Shown here piece after piece: positions 8,289 to 18,119 of a DNA stretch of 64,000 bases. The DNA is taken from the NCBI GenBank assembly GCA_030148025.1, contig JASBUG010000030.1:124001-188000 (forward strand), in the 5' to 3' direction. The first letter of the stretch is position 1. Each line of letters begins with the position of its first letter. Made by a program: the position numbers and the translations under genes. Under the pieces are notes generated by a model. It saw only the letters and a list, made by a program, of their open reading frames with translations, searched no databases and was not told the DNA's origin. This DNA is from Flavobacteriaceae bacterium. Lineage in GTDB: Bacteria; Bacteroidota; Bacteroidia; Flavobacteriales; Flavobacteriaceae.

Positions 8289-8931
8289 CGATTCTTGTTA
8301 AGGTAAATTTTTCAGATGTTTCCCATTTGTTTTTAATGGTAGAACTGTTGTATTTCTTTAAAAATTTATATAATTCTTCTGATGTTGCTGTCAATACAAA
8401 CGATTCGTCCAGCCCTACCTTTTCGTGTTTTAGTTTTAGTTGGTCTTTTTTAAATAGATCCTTTATTCTGCCTTCATCGAGCCAAATAATTTTTACGGTA
8501 TTATCTTCCTGACGATCTACTTTAGCCACTGAGTGAGTTTTAAGTAAATGCTGACTTAACAGGTCATTACTGATCTCTTCAAAATCAAACGGAATAAAAT
8601 CTATAAACAATTGGTTATCTACTTTAAATGGCATTGCTACAAATTCAGATTTTTTATCCTTTTTAATGTATGAAATAATATAACCATCTTTATATTTTTC
8701 GAAAGCAGCTTTATCTTCAGTACTTAGTTTAATCCCGTCTTTTTTGTCTTTTTCCATTAAATCTCTAAACGATGCGACTTCCCAAGTGTTCTTTTTATTG
8801 TCTGTCCAAGTGCCTACTAAGTATTCCTGATATTCTGTGGCGTCACTAATATAAAAAGGTCTAATAGATTTAACGATACACGATGTTAATAAAAGGCAAC
8901 AGCCTATTAAAATGATTGCTTTAGATTTCAT
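8275..8931 (-). CDS. Lipoprotein of unknown function, first gene of the LytS/LytTR operon
   Basis: The 218-residue product starts with a lipoprotein signal peptide (lipobox LTSC, Cys18). The rest is hydrophilic with alternating lysine-rich helices and strands; an early GTWTDNKKNTWEV segment hints at a lipocalin-like or small beta-sandwich start. I do not recognise a named family. It overlaps the kinase gene by 14 bp, so an accessory role in signal input to the kinase is a reasonable inference, but nothing in the sequence proves it. Confidence 0.6.
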   Translation of the reverse strand: MKSKAIILIGCCLLLTSCIVKSIRPFYISDATEYQEYLVGTWTDNKKNTWEVASFRDLMEKDKKDGIKLSTEDKAAFEKYKDGYIISYIKKDKKSEFVAMPFKVDNQLFIDFIPFDFEEISNDLLSQHLLKTHSVAKVDRQEDNTVKIIWLDEGRIKDLFKKDQLKLKHEKVGLDESFVLTATSEELYKFLKKYNSSTIKNKWETSEKFTLTRIDAQP

Positions 8932-9030
8932 AAGTCTAATTTTTTATTGTTTCTCTTAGCAAAACAAGTGCATTGTTGAAGCGATTACAACTTATTTCGA
9001 CAAACACGTTGCAACTCATGCCAAACAATT

Positions 9031-10638
9031 TTATAAAGTTCCTTTTAAGAGATTGATGCTTACTGTGGCTAGATCGTTATCGGGAAATTTAGTTGCATAA
9101 CGATCATCAGGGTGTAGCCCTGCCTCTTTGGCTACATTGTTAAACACGCCGACTTCTAGAATATATTGATCTGAATAACCATGGGTTGCATCATAGGCTG
9201 TTGCAGCTGTTTTTCCCAGATTTTCAGCTATTAATTTTGGGGGGACGGTATGTAGTTCGATAATTAACAAACCAAATTTTTCAACATAGGGTTTCCATTT
9301 TTCAAGATGTTCTTTTAAAGAAGATTCTACAAGATTATTGTTTAGATGTTTTCCGTTTGAAACATAGGCGCCAGTTGAGCTACTTGATCTTTTTAAAATG
9401 TTTTTTGGAGGCTCCCAAATACGGTTGTGATCTAAAAATGTTCTTACGTTTAAGAGGTCTTTTAAATCAATATTGTAGTCTTCTTTTAGGTCTTTTGCCA
9501 GTAAGTCTGGTCTACCAATATCTCCCCAGATTACTTTGGCCCAAATATCGGCTTTAATAAGGTTAGCTCGTGTAACTTTTAAAGCTGCTTTATTAAAATC
9601 GGCACCAACTAATAATAGCGGGTGTTCTTCTAAGAGTTTTCCTCTTAGGGTTTGATGCTCTATCACATCAAAGATATGCTGAATAAAGGCGCCATTACCG
9701 CAGCCCATATCTAAAATGCCTTTGGGTTGTTCGTCTATGGGTTTATTAAAGAGCTCAATAATTATAGCATCAATTACCTTGAAATAGGTGGAATGTGCAC
9801 CACCGCTTCCCCAAACATTCATTTCACGATGGACATGTTTTTCTGTGTCATTGGGAGATTTTGTCTTTAAGATTAAAGGATCTCCAAAAATTAGATCTTC
9901 CAATTTGGCAAAAGTTGGTAAGTATGAAACAGTAACACCATAAGCAGAAGCGCGTTTTGCAAAAAATAGTCCTTTGTCTGTAAATTGATAGGTGTCTTTC
10001 TTTTTCCTAAACCAACCCAAGAAAGCGAAGAAGTCTAATATTTTTTTAAAGCTTTCAGGATCTTTGTGATATTCCTGAGCTCTAAATGATGCTTCCATAA
10101 AGTACTTGTGAAACAGTCCATTAACTCCTAACAGAACAATAATAGGGGCAATAATAACACCTTCTATATGCCATAGTATTTGACGTTCTATACTATCATC
10201 AGCAATGTTGTTTAATCCAAAGAGGGTTTCGTATTGTTTAAAGATTCGTTCTAAAACAATAAAAGCATCAGAGCCAATACGTTCTTCAGGAAATTTTAAA
10301 GCGTAGGGAATAAGCTTTAATGGTTCTTCATATAAATGCACCAAATTGAAAGCTTTTTCACTATTTGCATTGATTGTATAAGAAATAGTATTTGCTGTGT
10401 TATCTATATGCTGGACAAGCCAACCTTGTGAACACAGAACACGCAAAGCAACGTTTAAGTGTCCATCGTTGGCATTGAATTTACTTGTTAATGCTTCTAG
10501 TGTGGTCTCTTTATTTTTTAGGAGGAACTCAAGAACACCTTTTTTGTGTAATGTGTAAGCAGTTGTAGCTGTTGCAATACCATCTAAATGTCTAAAAATA
10601 ATACTTCTATAAAATTCCTTATCGTTTTTTGTGAGCAT
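9031..10638 (-). CDS. AprA-like class I SAM-dependent methyltransferase with winged-helix N-terminal half
   Basis: In this 535-residue protein, residues 1-115 and 150-240 look like two winged-helix/dimerisation modules, as in O-methyltransferases (YRSIIFRHLDGIATA at the start). Residues 305-420 form the methyltransferase, with motif I LDMGCGNGAFIQHI, motif II VGADFN, WGDIGRP and the unusual VRTFLDHNR. The last pattern and the overall layout recall the AprA-type methyltransferase domains of polyketide synthase loading modules, here as a stand-alone protein. The substrate is unknown. The gene is monocistronic, with no ketosynthase or acyl carrier nearby, so a role in secondary metabolism is not supported by context. 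Confidence 0.65.
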   Translation of the reverse strand: MLTKNDKEFYRSIIFRHLDGIATATTAYTLHKKGVLEFLLKNKETTLEALTSKFNANDGHLNVALRVLCSQGWLVQHIDNTANTISYTINANSEKAFNLVHLYEEPLKLIPYALKFPEERIGSDAFIVLERIFKQYETLFGLNNIADDSIERQILWHIEGVIIAPIIVLLGVNGLFHKYFMEASFRAQEYHKDPESFKKILDFFAFLGWFRKKKDTYQFTDKGLFFAKRASAYGVTVSYLPTFAKLEDLIFGDPLILKTKSPNDTEKHVHREMNVWGSGGAHSTYFKVIDAIIIELFNKPIDEQPKGILDMGCGNGAFIQHIFDVIEHQTLRGKLLEEHPLLLVGADFNKAALKVTRANLIKADIWAKVIWGDIGRPDLLAKDLKEDYNIDLKDLLNVRTFLDHNRIWEPPKNILKRSSSSTGAYVSNGKHLNNNLVESSLKEHLEKWKPYVEKFGLLIIELHTVPPKLIAENLGKTAATAYDATHGYSDQYILEVGVFNNVAKEAGLHPDDRYATKFPDNDLATVSINLLKGTL

Positions 10639-10706
10639 AACAAAGTAGTTTACTCTTAAAGATAAGAAAACTTGTTTAAAGTATTAGATATGAAAAGCCG
10701 AGTGGA

Positions 10707-13118
10707 TTATCTCAATTTCGGATAGTCTTCTGGGTTTACTTCATGCATAATGTTGTAAACAGCTTCAAAAATATCTTCGTTAGATGGTTTTGAAAAATAA
10801 TCGCCATCAGTTCCATAAGCTGGACGGTGATGTTGTGCCGTTAATGTTTTTGGCTGACTGTCTAGGTGTTGATATGCATCTTGAGTGTTCATGATCTCGT
10901 TTAAGATATAAGCAGATGCACCACCAGGAACATCTTCATCAATGATCAATAAACGGTTTGTTTTTTCCAGACTTTTAGAGATGTCTTGATTTATATCAAA
11001 CGGAATGAGTGATTGCACATCGATCACTTCGGCGTCAATACCAACTTCAAGAAGTTCTTTAGCTACTTGTTCAACCATACGTAGTGTTGAACCATAAGAT
11101 ACTAATGTAATATCATTTCCTTCTTTTACAGTTTCCACAACACCTACAGGAGTTTTAAATTCTCCAATATTGTTAGGCATTTTTTCTTTTAAACGATACC
11201 CATTTAAACATTCTATAATAAGTGCAGGTTGATCGCTTTCTAATAATGTATTATAAAAACCAGCAGCTTTAGTCATGTTTCTTGGTACTAATACATGAAT
11301 ACCACGAACCAAATTTAAGATGCCACCCAACTGAGAACCAGAATGCCAAATACCTTCAAGTCTATGGCCACGTGTTCTAATAATCATTGGTGCTTTTTGT
11401 TTTCCTTTAGTTCTGTAATGCAATGTAGCCAGATCATCACTAATAATTTGCAAGGCATACATTAAATAATCGAGATATTGAATTTCAGCAATAGGTCTTA
11501 AACCTCTCATGGCCATTCCTATTCCTTGTCCTAAAATAGTGGCTTCTCTAATACCTGTATCAGCGACTCTTAATGCACCATATTTTTCTTGTAGTCCTTC
11601 AAGACCTTGGTTAACATCACCAATATTTCCTGAATCTTCTCCAAATACTAAGGTCTCAGGGTATTTGCTAAAAATGGCATCAAAATTATCGCGTATTACA
11701 ATACGTCCATCAACCATTGTAGCATCGTCACTATATGTTGGTGGTACTTCTTCGATGGCTAGCGCATTTTGGGAAGATTCACTGTAAAGATGTGAACTGT
11801 ATTTTGGTTGATGAATTTTAAAGTACGCATTGATCCAATTTTGAAGGTTGTCTTTTTCGTAAGAGTCTTCAAAGGTTATATAGCGAAGTGCTTTTCTTGC
11901 GGTTGAAATAACTTCTTTTCGAATAGGTTCATCAATTGCTTGCAAGTCGTTGCTCAGTTTTTGAATGAAAGCTTTATTCGAGCTAGTTTCAGCCAGATCA
12001 TTTAAAAGTGTGACTAATTCAGATCGTTCTTCTTCAATAGGAGCAATAAAAGCAGACCAAGCAGCTTTTTTTCCTTCTCGTACTTTTTTCTTTAGATCCT
12101 TGTCTATTTGTGTTAATTCTTCTTCGGTAGCAATGCTATTAGAGATCATCCATTCTCGCATTTTTACAATACAATCATGCTCTCTCTCCCAAGTTAATCG
12201 TTCAGGACTTTTATAACGCTCGTGTGAACCAGAGGTTGAATGACCTTGAGGCTGTGTAAGTTCTTGTACGTGAATTAATACTGGAACATGCTCATTTCTG
12301 GCTATTTTAGAAGCCTCTTCAAAAGCGTTTACTAATCCTGCATAATCCCATCCCATCACTCTTATGATCTCGTAACCATTTCCATGTTCATCACGTTGGA
12401 ATCCTTTGAGTATTTCCGAAATATTTTCTTTGGTTGTCTGGTGCTTTGCATGCACCGAGATCCCGTACTCATCATCCCAAATACTAATAACCATAGGGAC
12501 TTGCAGCACACCAGCAGCATTAATGGTTTCAAAGAAAACACCTTCACTTGTACTGGCATTACCAATGGTTCCCCAAGCTACCTCATTACCATTTACAGAG
12601 AACTTAGAGGTATCGATTCCCTCTACATTTCTATAAATTTTTGATGCTTGAGCTAAACCTAATAAACGCGGCATCTGGCCAGCAGTAGGAGAGATGTCTG
12701 CACTGGAATTCTTTTGCTTGGTAAGATCTTTCCAGTTGTAATTCTCATCAAGGCTATGTGTTCCAAAATGACCACCCATTTGTCTACCAGCACTCATAGG
12801 ATCTGCCTCAATTTCGGTATGCGCATATAAACCAGCGAAAAACTGTTCGATAGTTAGCTCGCCAATAGCCATCATAAATGTTTGATCGCGGTAGTAACCT
12901 GATCTAAAATCACCATCCCTAAAGGCTTTGGCCCATGCTAATTGAGGAACTTCCTTACCGTCACCAAATATCCCAAATTTAGCCTTACCAGTTAATACCT
13001 CTCGACGTCCTAACAAACTACACTCCCTGCTTGTTACGGCAATGGTATAATCGTTTATAATTTCGCTTTTGAAATCGTCGAAAGACATGTTTTTGGTAAT
13101 ATCAGGGTTTGTTTGCAT
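10707..13118 (-). CDS. Branched-chain 2-oxoacid dehydrogenase E1, fused alpha and beta subunits
   Basis: The 803-residue protein joins the two halves of a thiamin-diphosphate dehydrogenase. Residues 20-400 are the alpha part with the cofactor loop WGTIGNASTSEGVFFE and WDDEYGISV. Residues 470-800 are the beta part with FGEDSG, GLRPIAEIQYLDYL, RTRGHRLEGIWHSG and VPRNMTKAAGF. It decarboxylates 2-oxoacids, probably from Val, Leu and Ile, and passes the acyl group to a lipoyl E2. No E2 or E3 gene is in the window. The one-chain E1 is usual for Flavobacteriia. The second Gly-Asp-Gly of the classical GDGATSEG loop is replaced by GNASTSEG, which I regard as lineage variation. Confidence 0.9.
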   Translation of the reverse strand: MQTNPDITKNMSFDDFKSEIINDYTIAVTSRECSLLGRREVLTGKAKFGIFGDGKEVPQLAWAKAFRDGDFRSGYYRDQTFMMAIGELTIEQFFAGLYAHTEIEADPMSAGRQMGGHFGTHSLDENYNWKDLTKQKNSSADISPTAGQMPRLLGLAQASKIYRNVEGIDTSKFSVNGNEVAWGTIGNASTSEGVFFETINAAGVLQVPMVISIWDDEYGISVHAKHQTTKENISEILKGFQRDEHGNGYEIIRVMGWDYAGLVNAFEEASKIARNEHVPVLIHVQELTQPQGHSTSGSHERYKSPERLTWEREHDCIVKMREWMISNSIATEEELTQIDKDLKKKVREGKKAAWSAFIAPIEEERSELVTLLNDLAETSSNKAFIQKLSNDLQAIDEPIRKEVISTARKALRYITFEDSYEKDNLQNWINAYFKIHQPKYSSHLYSESSQNALAIEEVPPTYSDDATMVDGRIVIRDNFDAIFSKYPETLVFGEDSGNIGDVNQGLEGLQEKYGALRVADTGIREATILGQGIGMAMRGLRPIAEIQYLDYLMYALQIISDDLATLHYRTKGKQKAPMIIRTRGHRLEGIWHSGSQLGGILNLVRGIHVLVPRNMTKAAGFYNTLLESDQPALIIECLNGYRLKEKMPNNIGEFKTPVGVVETVKEGNDITLVSYGSTLRMVEQVAKELLEVGIDAEVIDVQSLIPFDINQDISKSLEKTNRLLIIDEDVPGGASAYILNEIMNTQDAYQHLDSQPKTLTAQHHRPAYGTDGDYFSKPSNEDIFEAVYNIMHEVNPEDYPKLR

Positions 13119-13292
13119 GTGTTAGGATATTGAGTGGTGCAAATGTAGCTAAAGTTTATGGTTTTTGCAATGCTGAAGGTTGTTAATAAAATGAATAATT
13201 CTTAAAAAATTCTAGTTTTTCTTACTGATAATAAAAAATATAACAAAAAAACGATTTTTTGTTAAGAATATTTTAAAATTTAAACATGAAAA

Positions 13293-16124
13293 TTAATACC
13301 ATTTTCTCCTAAAGAGTCCTAGTAAAGATTTTGGATCAACGGTAAATAAGAACCTGATCTTTTGGTCGTAATGTGGTTGTCCAACTTCCCAACCTAAATT
13401 AGAAAATATTGGAAAATAGACTTCAAAATAATCTGTGACCAAGTTGACCCTAATTCCCGAATCGTATTGAAATTTAAGTTTTTTGTATTTGTTTTTTACG
13501 ACTCCAAAATCGGTATATGCTTGAATGTATTTCCATAGTGTTGTACTGAAATTAACGGTTGACATCCAATTGTTAGCATAAGGAGTATTGAGTTTTGATT
13601 TAAAACCTCCCTCAGCAATAATAATCTGTTGACTAAAGATACCTGAAGCTTCTGAGCGACCTAAATAATTATAATCAAATAAATAATCTGTAGGTCTATC
13701 TAGCGCAAAACTAAAGTAATCTGAATCACTTAAGGTTTTGTTGTACAAGAATATTCCTGTAAACAATCTTAAATTGATTTGTCTGTTGTTTTCAAATAAT
13801 TTTCGATATTCGTAATTGAACGATATTTTCCCAAAATCTTTTGCTGCTTGAAAATCGACAAACCATTTGTAATAATCAATTAAACCAGGGTTTGTGTTAA
13901 TATATCGTGCATTAAATACGCTATAATTAGGATCATTATTTTCAATAATATTATTTACATCTTCATCTTTATTAATTGTAAGATACCTAAAGTTCAAGGC
14001 TTGAAATTTGTTAGATCTATAATCTGTATGGTCCCTAAATTTAAATGTTAAATATGGTGTTACAACTCTAGCAAACAAATCTGGCGCATATGAGGAGTAT
14101 TTTCCGGTAAGACCATAGGTTACTGCATAAAGATCTTTGTTTTCAATATTTTGAGTATAGTTTACAGAACCAGCGAAGGTAAACGATTTAGACTTTGTAC
14201 CGTAATTTGGGGTTATTTTATAATTAAACCCTCGGCGTAATAAGGTTTTATTGTAAAATTTACTCCCTATAGTTAGTCCGTCATAAATGTTCTTAAACTC
14301 AAACAAGGGCATCAAAAATACTTGGGTGTAAGTTGGATCCTCAACATCTTGAAATAGTCTAAGCTGTAGTGGTTTGTTGTTTGAAAAGAATCCTTTTAGA
14401 GATTTCCAGTTATCTCTTAAGTTAAACTCAGGAATGGTTTTATCGTAGTTCAAAACTAATTTTTCCGTTCCATTTCTAGGTATAGTAATTGGTTTGTCTT
14501 GATCAGGACTGTCTATCCAGCGTTTTGAAATTACACTGTCGTTCTTAATAGTAAATAGCGAAATTGGCATGTTATTATTTCGCTTATTCTTAATGGTAAA
14601 GGTGACAGAATCTTCCGTTTTTATAACTTTTTTGATTTTAAAATCGATCTTTTTGTTAGTGTTTACAAAATCGTTAAAAAACCAATCGATGTCTTTATTT
14701 GTATTCGCTTTTAATGCATTTTCAAAAGTTTGAGGTGTTGTGTGTTTAAGTTTATAGTTGTTTAAATAATTCTTAACAGTATTCTCTAAAATATCGGCAT
14801 TAATGTAGTCGTCTAAATATTTTAAACCTACACCTGCTTTATATTTATTGGCTAGGTTTTTATTGAATTTAAGTAATGAATCCTTAGAAGTTGTTAAGGG
14901 TTGATCTCTATTAGTTCGAGCCATGTGCATATATGTGAGACCGTATTGTTCGTTAAATTTCAGATCTGCGGCGTGGAATGAGCGAACTCCCCAAATATCA
15001 GCAAAAGAACCTAGCAATTTCATATCTGGGTAGTACTCTTCAACATATTTTATTAGGTAATAAATTTGAAGACCATCTCGTAACCATTGCTCTTTTCTAG
15101 GATTTATTAATAGTATATTATCTAAATAATTTCCAAGAGTACTTTTTAGAAGCTGTAATTCAAATTGAAAATTTTTTGGAAACGGACGTATAAAACTTGG
15201 TAATTGATTTAAACCATATATAGGGTCTTTTTTCGAATCAATTTCAGAAACTATAATCTTTTTGTGAGGGTACTCACCTAAATGACGCGTTATAAATTCA
15301 GTAACTTTATCAGTGATAATAGCTTTTTTAGAAGGCTGTAAATCTTTTTCAGTTAAATTGGAAATAACCGAAAAATTATCTGTTTGAATGGTCTTGTAAT
15401 AAGGAAATTTGGTCAAGAATAACTTACTGTCTACCCGATCACTACCATACAAAGAAACTGTTTGAGAATTTGTATTTTGAGTTTGATTCACAAGATCAAG
15501 TTCCGATGTAAGTACATAATTCTTTGGAAACTCTATTTGCATGCTAATATTCGCCTTAGGTACAAACAGATCATCGAGATTCATATTGCTTTGGTAGTGC
15601 CAAGTGCCATCGTAAACAGCAGGTGTAATGTACCAATACTTTAATTTGTAATCCTTTAACGAAGTAACACCATATCGTGTAAACTTATTACTAGGTAATT
15701 TTACCAAATAATTTAGCTTGATTGTATAAGTCTCATTAGGTAAAATAGCAGTGTTGAGATCAATTTTTAAAACATCCGGATGAGACTCTAAGCGTTCGTA
15801 ACTTAGGCTTGAAGTGTAGTCGTTTAAAGAAGTTATTATTGTATAGCCTCTTTCTTCATTTTCTGCAAAGTGAAACTTGGTACTATACTCATCAGCAAAT
15901 CTCACTGCAAGAGGAGTGCTTTTTGTTGAAAAACTATTGTTCCAATCGTTAAGGTATATAGTGCTAAGCGTATCTGTAGAGGTGTTTTTGTACTGTATAG
16001 ATTGCTCTATTTTTATTTGATCTGTATTTGTGTCAAACACAGCTTTTATATCAATAGTGTTTTGGGCATTTATATGTATAGATGCTAATAAAAACAGCAA
16101 TATGTTCAATACAAGATACCTCAA
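13293..16124 (-). CDS. M1-like (gluzincin) pseudopeptidase fused to an outer-membrane beta-barrel-like domain
   Basis: The 943-residue protein has a signal peptide (residues 1-20, cleavage near INAQN). Residues 22-270 look like the N-terminal saddle of M1 aminopeptidases (TIDIKAVFDTNTDQIKIEQ start). The catalytic region around residues 320-360 has LLKSTLGNYL where HExxH is expected and WLRDGLQIYY where WLNEGFATY is expected. I find no HExxH anywhere, so it is probably inactive as a zinc peptidase. From about residue 600 to the end there are repeated amphipathic strands with aromatic belts, ending in LLGLFRRKWY, as in a bacterial surface-antigen-like barrel. The function is unknown; binding or processing of surface peptides is an inference. 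It lies directly upstream in order of the nuclease/phosphatase gene end (adjacent, 0 bp). Confidence 0.68.
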   Translation of the reverse strand: MRYLVLNILLFLLASIHINAQNTIDIKAVFDTNTDQIKIEQSIQYKNTSTDTLSTIYLNDWNNSFSTKSTPLAVRFADEYSTKFHFAENEERGYTIITSLNDYTSSLSYERLESHPDVLKIDLNTAILPNETYTIKLNYLVKLPSNKFTRYGVTSLKDYKLKYWYITPAVYDGTWHYQSNMNLDDLFVPKANISMQIEFPKNYVLTSELDLVNQTQNTNSQTVSLYGSDRVDSKLFLTKFPYYKTIQTDNFSVISNLTEKDLQPSKKAIITDKVTEFITRHLGEYPHKKIIVSEIDSKKDPIYGLNQLPSFIRPFPKNFQFELQLLKSTLGNYLDNILLINPRKEQWLRDGLQIYYLIKYVEEYYPDMKLLGSFADIWGVRSFHAADLKFNEQYGLTYMHMARTNRDQPLTTSKDSLLKFNKNLANKYKAGVGLKYLDDYINADILENTVKNYLNNYKLKHTTPQTFENALKANTNKDIDWFFNDFVNTNKKIDFKIKKVIKTEDSVTFTIKNKRNNNMPISLFTIKNDSVISKRWIDSPDQDKPITIPRNGTEKLVLNYDKTIPEFNLRDNWKSLKGFFSNNKPLQLRLFQDVEDPTYTQVFLMPLFEFKNIYDGLTIGSKFYNKTLLRRGFNYKITPNYGTKSKSFTFAGSVNYTQNIENKDLYAVTYGLTGKYSSYAPDLFARVVTPYLTFKFRDHTDYRSNKFQALNFRYLTINKDEDVNNIIENNDPNYSVFNARYINTNPGLIDYYKWFVDFQAAKDFGKISFNYEYRKLFENNRQINLRLFTGIFLYNKTLSDSDYFSFALDRPTDYLFDYNYLGRSEASGIFSQQIIIAEGGFKSKLNTPYANNWMSTVNFSTTLWKYIQAYTDFGVVKNKYKKLKFQYDSGIRVNLVTDYFEVYFPIFSNLGWEVGQPHYDQKIRFLFTVDPKSLLGLFRRKWY

Positions 16125-17384
16125 TTATTTTTTAATAAATTTTAACGGCGCAACGTTTGTGTGTTTAGGAACCACAAAATACATACCGTTTGCTAGGTAT
16201 GAAACATTTAATGTGGTTAAATTCCTATCTAAAACTTTAAATGATGCTACTTTTTTTCCTAGAACATTATAAATTTCTAGTTCGTCAACCTCTAGAATAG
16301 CATGATCAATAAAGATTCGTAATTCTGTGGAAACTATATTACTTCCTTTAATTGTGTATAGATCTTTTGTAGTTACTTTATTAGTATTCAATAGGGTCTC
16401 ATTTGTTTGTAATTCTAAGGTTACAGGTAAGTGGTCGCTAAATAAATAAAGTGCATCTCTAATGCTTTGGCTGTAATCTACACCACTACAATCGTTAGAG
16501 TTTATCTCAGAATTATAACAATTTGGGTTATTATTATTGCCATATACTTTGTATGAATTACTGACATAAGAAATGTTTGGATTAGAGATCATATTATCTG
16601 AGGTCATTATAAAATCGAATCGATCATCAAAACCGCCTGTAGCACCTCCTAAACCAGATTGAGTTCTGGTAGATTGTGTATATACATCTAGAAACGAGCT
16701 ATCATTATGCCAGTTTCCAATTCTATTTGCAGGATCTACAAACGTAATATTGTTGGTAACATCAATAAGCTCTTGAAATGCAGGTTCGGTAGATCTATAT
16801 AGGTTTAAATCTCCAGCTAAAACTACGTTACTATTACTTGGTAATGTATTAAGGTAGGTTACAAATTCTTGTACCATGGCAAGTCTAAGGTTTTGATTAA
16901 CCGTACCATCAGACGATTTTAAATGGGTTACAAAAACATCAAGTATAACAGGATTTGTAGCTTGATCGATTGAATTTAATTTTAATTTGTAATGATTAAA
17001 ATCACGATAAGTTGTTGTAACTTCATTTTGTGACTCTAAAATAAACTTGCTGCTATCATAATATAACATCTGCTGCAATTCGTTTTGATTCCCAATCCCG
17101 TCATCAGAGGTGTTATTTACGAAAGCTGCACGCTGATAATTTGCATTAAAACTCTGTAGCGATTGTAAAATAGTGTTGGCACCATCCTCATTATTTAACT
17201 CACAAATCATAAACAGATCTGGTTGATAATCATTTAAAATAATATCCAATTGTTGAATCCTACTCGCAGGAATCTGAATTGGAAAATTTAAAACATTATA
17301 AAACATTGTTTTAAATGTTTCCTGAGAAAATACACTAAAACAAGTACATACCAACAAAAGGGCAATCTTGTATTTTTTTACCAT
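16125..17384 (-). CDS. Secreted endonuclease/exonuclease/phosphatase-family protein with type IX sorting domain
   Basis: The 419-residue protein has a signal peptide (cleavage near FSQ-E, residue 21). Residues 25-320 are an EEP (DNase I-like) domain with MFYNVLNFP, ICELNNEDG (metal-binding Glu), VVLAGDLNLYRS (catalytic Asp/Asn pair) and SDHLPVTLEL (catalytic His). Residues 345-419 have the type IX secretion type A C-terminal domain, with LEIYNVLGKKVASF and a Lys-rich end, so the enzyme should be exported through the outer membrane. Candidate substrates are extracellular DNA or a phosphodiester/phosphoester; a phosphate-scavenging or biofilm role is inferred only. Confidence 0.85.
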   Translation of the reverse strand: MVKKYKIALLLVCTCFSVFSQETFKTMFYNVLNFPIQIPASRIQQLDIILNDYQPDLFMICELNNEDGANTILQSLQSFNANYQRAAFVNNTSDDGIGNQNELQQMLYYDSSKFILESQNEVTTTYRDFNHYKLKLNSIDQATNPVILDVFVTHLKSSDGTVNQNLRLAMVQEFVTYLNTLPSNSNVVLAGDLNLYRSTEPAFQELIDVTNNITFVDPANRIGNWHNDSSFLDVYTQSTRTQSGLGGATGGFDDRFDFIMTSDNMISNPNISYVSNSYKVYGNNNNPNCYNSEINSNDCSGVDYSQSIRDALYLFSDHLPVTLELQTNETLLNTNKVTTKDLYTIKGSNIVSTELRIFIDHAILEVDELEIYNVLGKKVASFKVLDRNLTTLNVSYLANGMYFVVPKHTNVAPLKFIKK

Positions 17385-17409
17385 AGTTTTATGGAGAAAT
17401 AAGTAATTA

Positions 17410-18096
17410 TTAGAAATTTGGGCTTAATTCGTATTTCTTATAGAATGCATCTAAAATTTCTATTACTTCATCTTCTGTATCTACTAGATGTATTAAATCT
17501 AGATCGGTTGCGCTAACCGTTTCGAATTTTTCTAGTAATACATCTTTTATCCAATCCATAACACCTTGCCAAAACTCTTTCCCAACCATAATAATTGGGA
17601 AGCGTTCTATTTTGTTTGTTTGAATTAGAGTAATCGCTTCGAATAACTCATCTAAAGTTCCAAAGCCTCCCGGCATTACTACAAAGCCTTGGGAATACTT
17701 AACAAACATTACTTTTCTAACAAAGAAATAATCAAAATCTAAGTTTTTATCTGAATCTATATACGGATTGTCATGTTGTTCGAATGGAAGATCAATATTT
17801 AATCCTACTGATGTTCCTCCTGCTAAGTGAGCTCCTTTATTTCCAGCTTCCATAATTCCAGGACCACCTCCAGTAATGACACCGTAGCCAGCTTCTACAA
17901 TACGTCTAGCAACATTTTCGGCAAGTGTAAAATATTTATCTCCAGGTTTGGTTCTGGCTGAACCAAAAATAGATACACAAGGACCAATTCGACTCATTTT
18001 TTCAAATCCATTAACAAACTCTCCCATAATCTTAAAGATCGCCCAAGAGTCGTTTGTTTTTATTTCATTCCATCCTTTGTGATGTTGTTTTCTCAT
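17410..18096 (-). CDS. LOG-family protein (TIGR00730; cytokinin riboside 5'-monophosphate phosphoribohydrolase-like)
   Basis: The 228-residue protein has the LOG motif PGGFGTLDELFEAITLIQTN near residue 135 and the earlier nucleotide-binding VSIFGSARTKPGD and VITGGGPGIMEAGNKGA. Family members hydrolyse the N-glycosidic bond of nucleoside monophosphates such as AMP or cytokinin nucleotides. In bacteria without hormone signalling the role is likely nucleotide salvage. It is 23 bp downstream of uvrA on the same strand, so co-transcription with the repair gene is likely. Confidence 0.9.
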   Translation of the reverse strand: MRKQHHKGWNEIKTNDSWAIFKIMGEFVNGFEKMSRIGPCVSIFGSARTKPGDKYFTLAENVARRIVEAGYGVITGGGPGIMEAGNKGAHLAGGTSVGLNIDLPFEQHDNPYIDSDKNLDFDYFFVRKVMFVKYSQGFVVMPGGFGTLDELFEAITLIQTNKIERFPIIMVGKEFWQGVMDWIKDVLLEKFETVSATDLDLIHLVDTEDEVIEILDAFYKKYELSPNF

Positions 18097-18119
18097 ATAT
18101 TATTGAATTTTGTAACGTG

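Noticed and set aside
12362-12644. Three overlapping small frames inside the E1 dehydrogenase gene
   Set aside because: They are shadows on other frames of a strongly conserved coding region.
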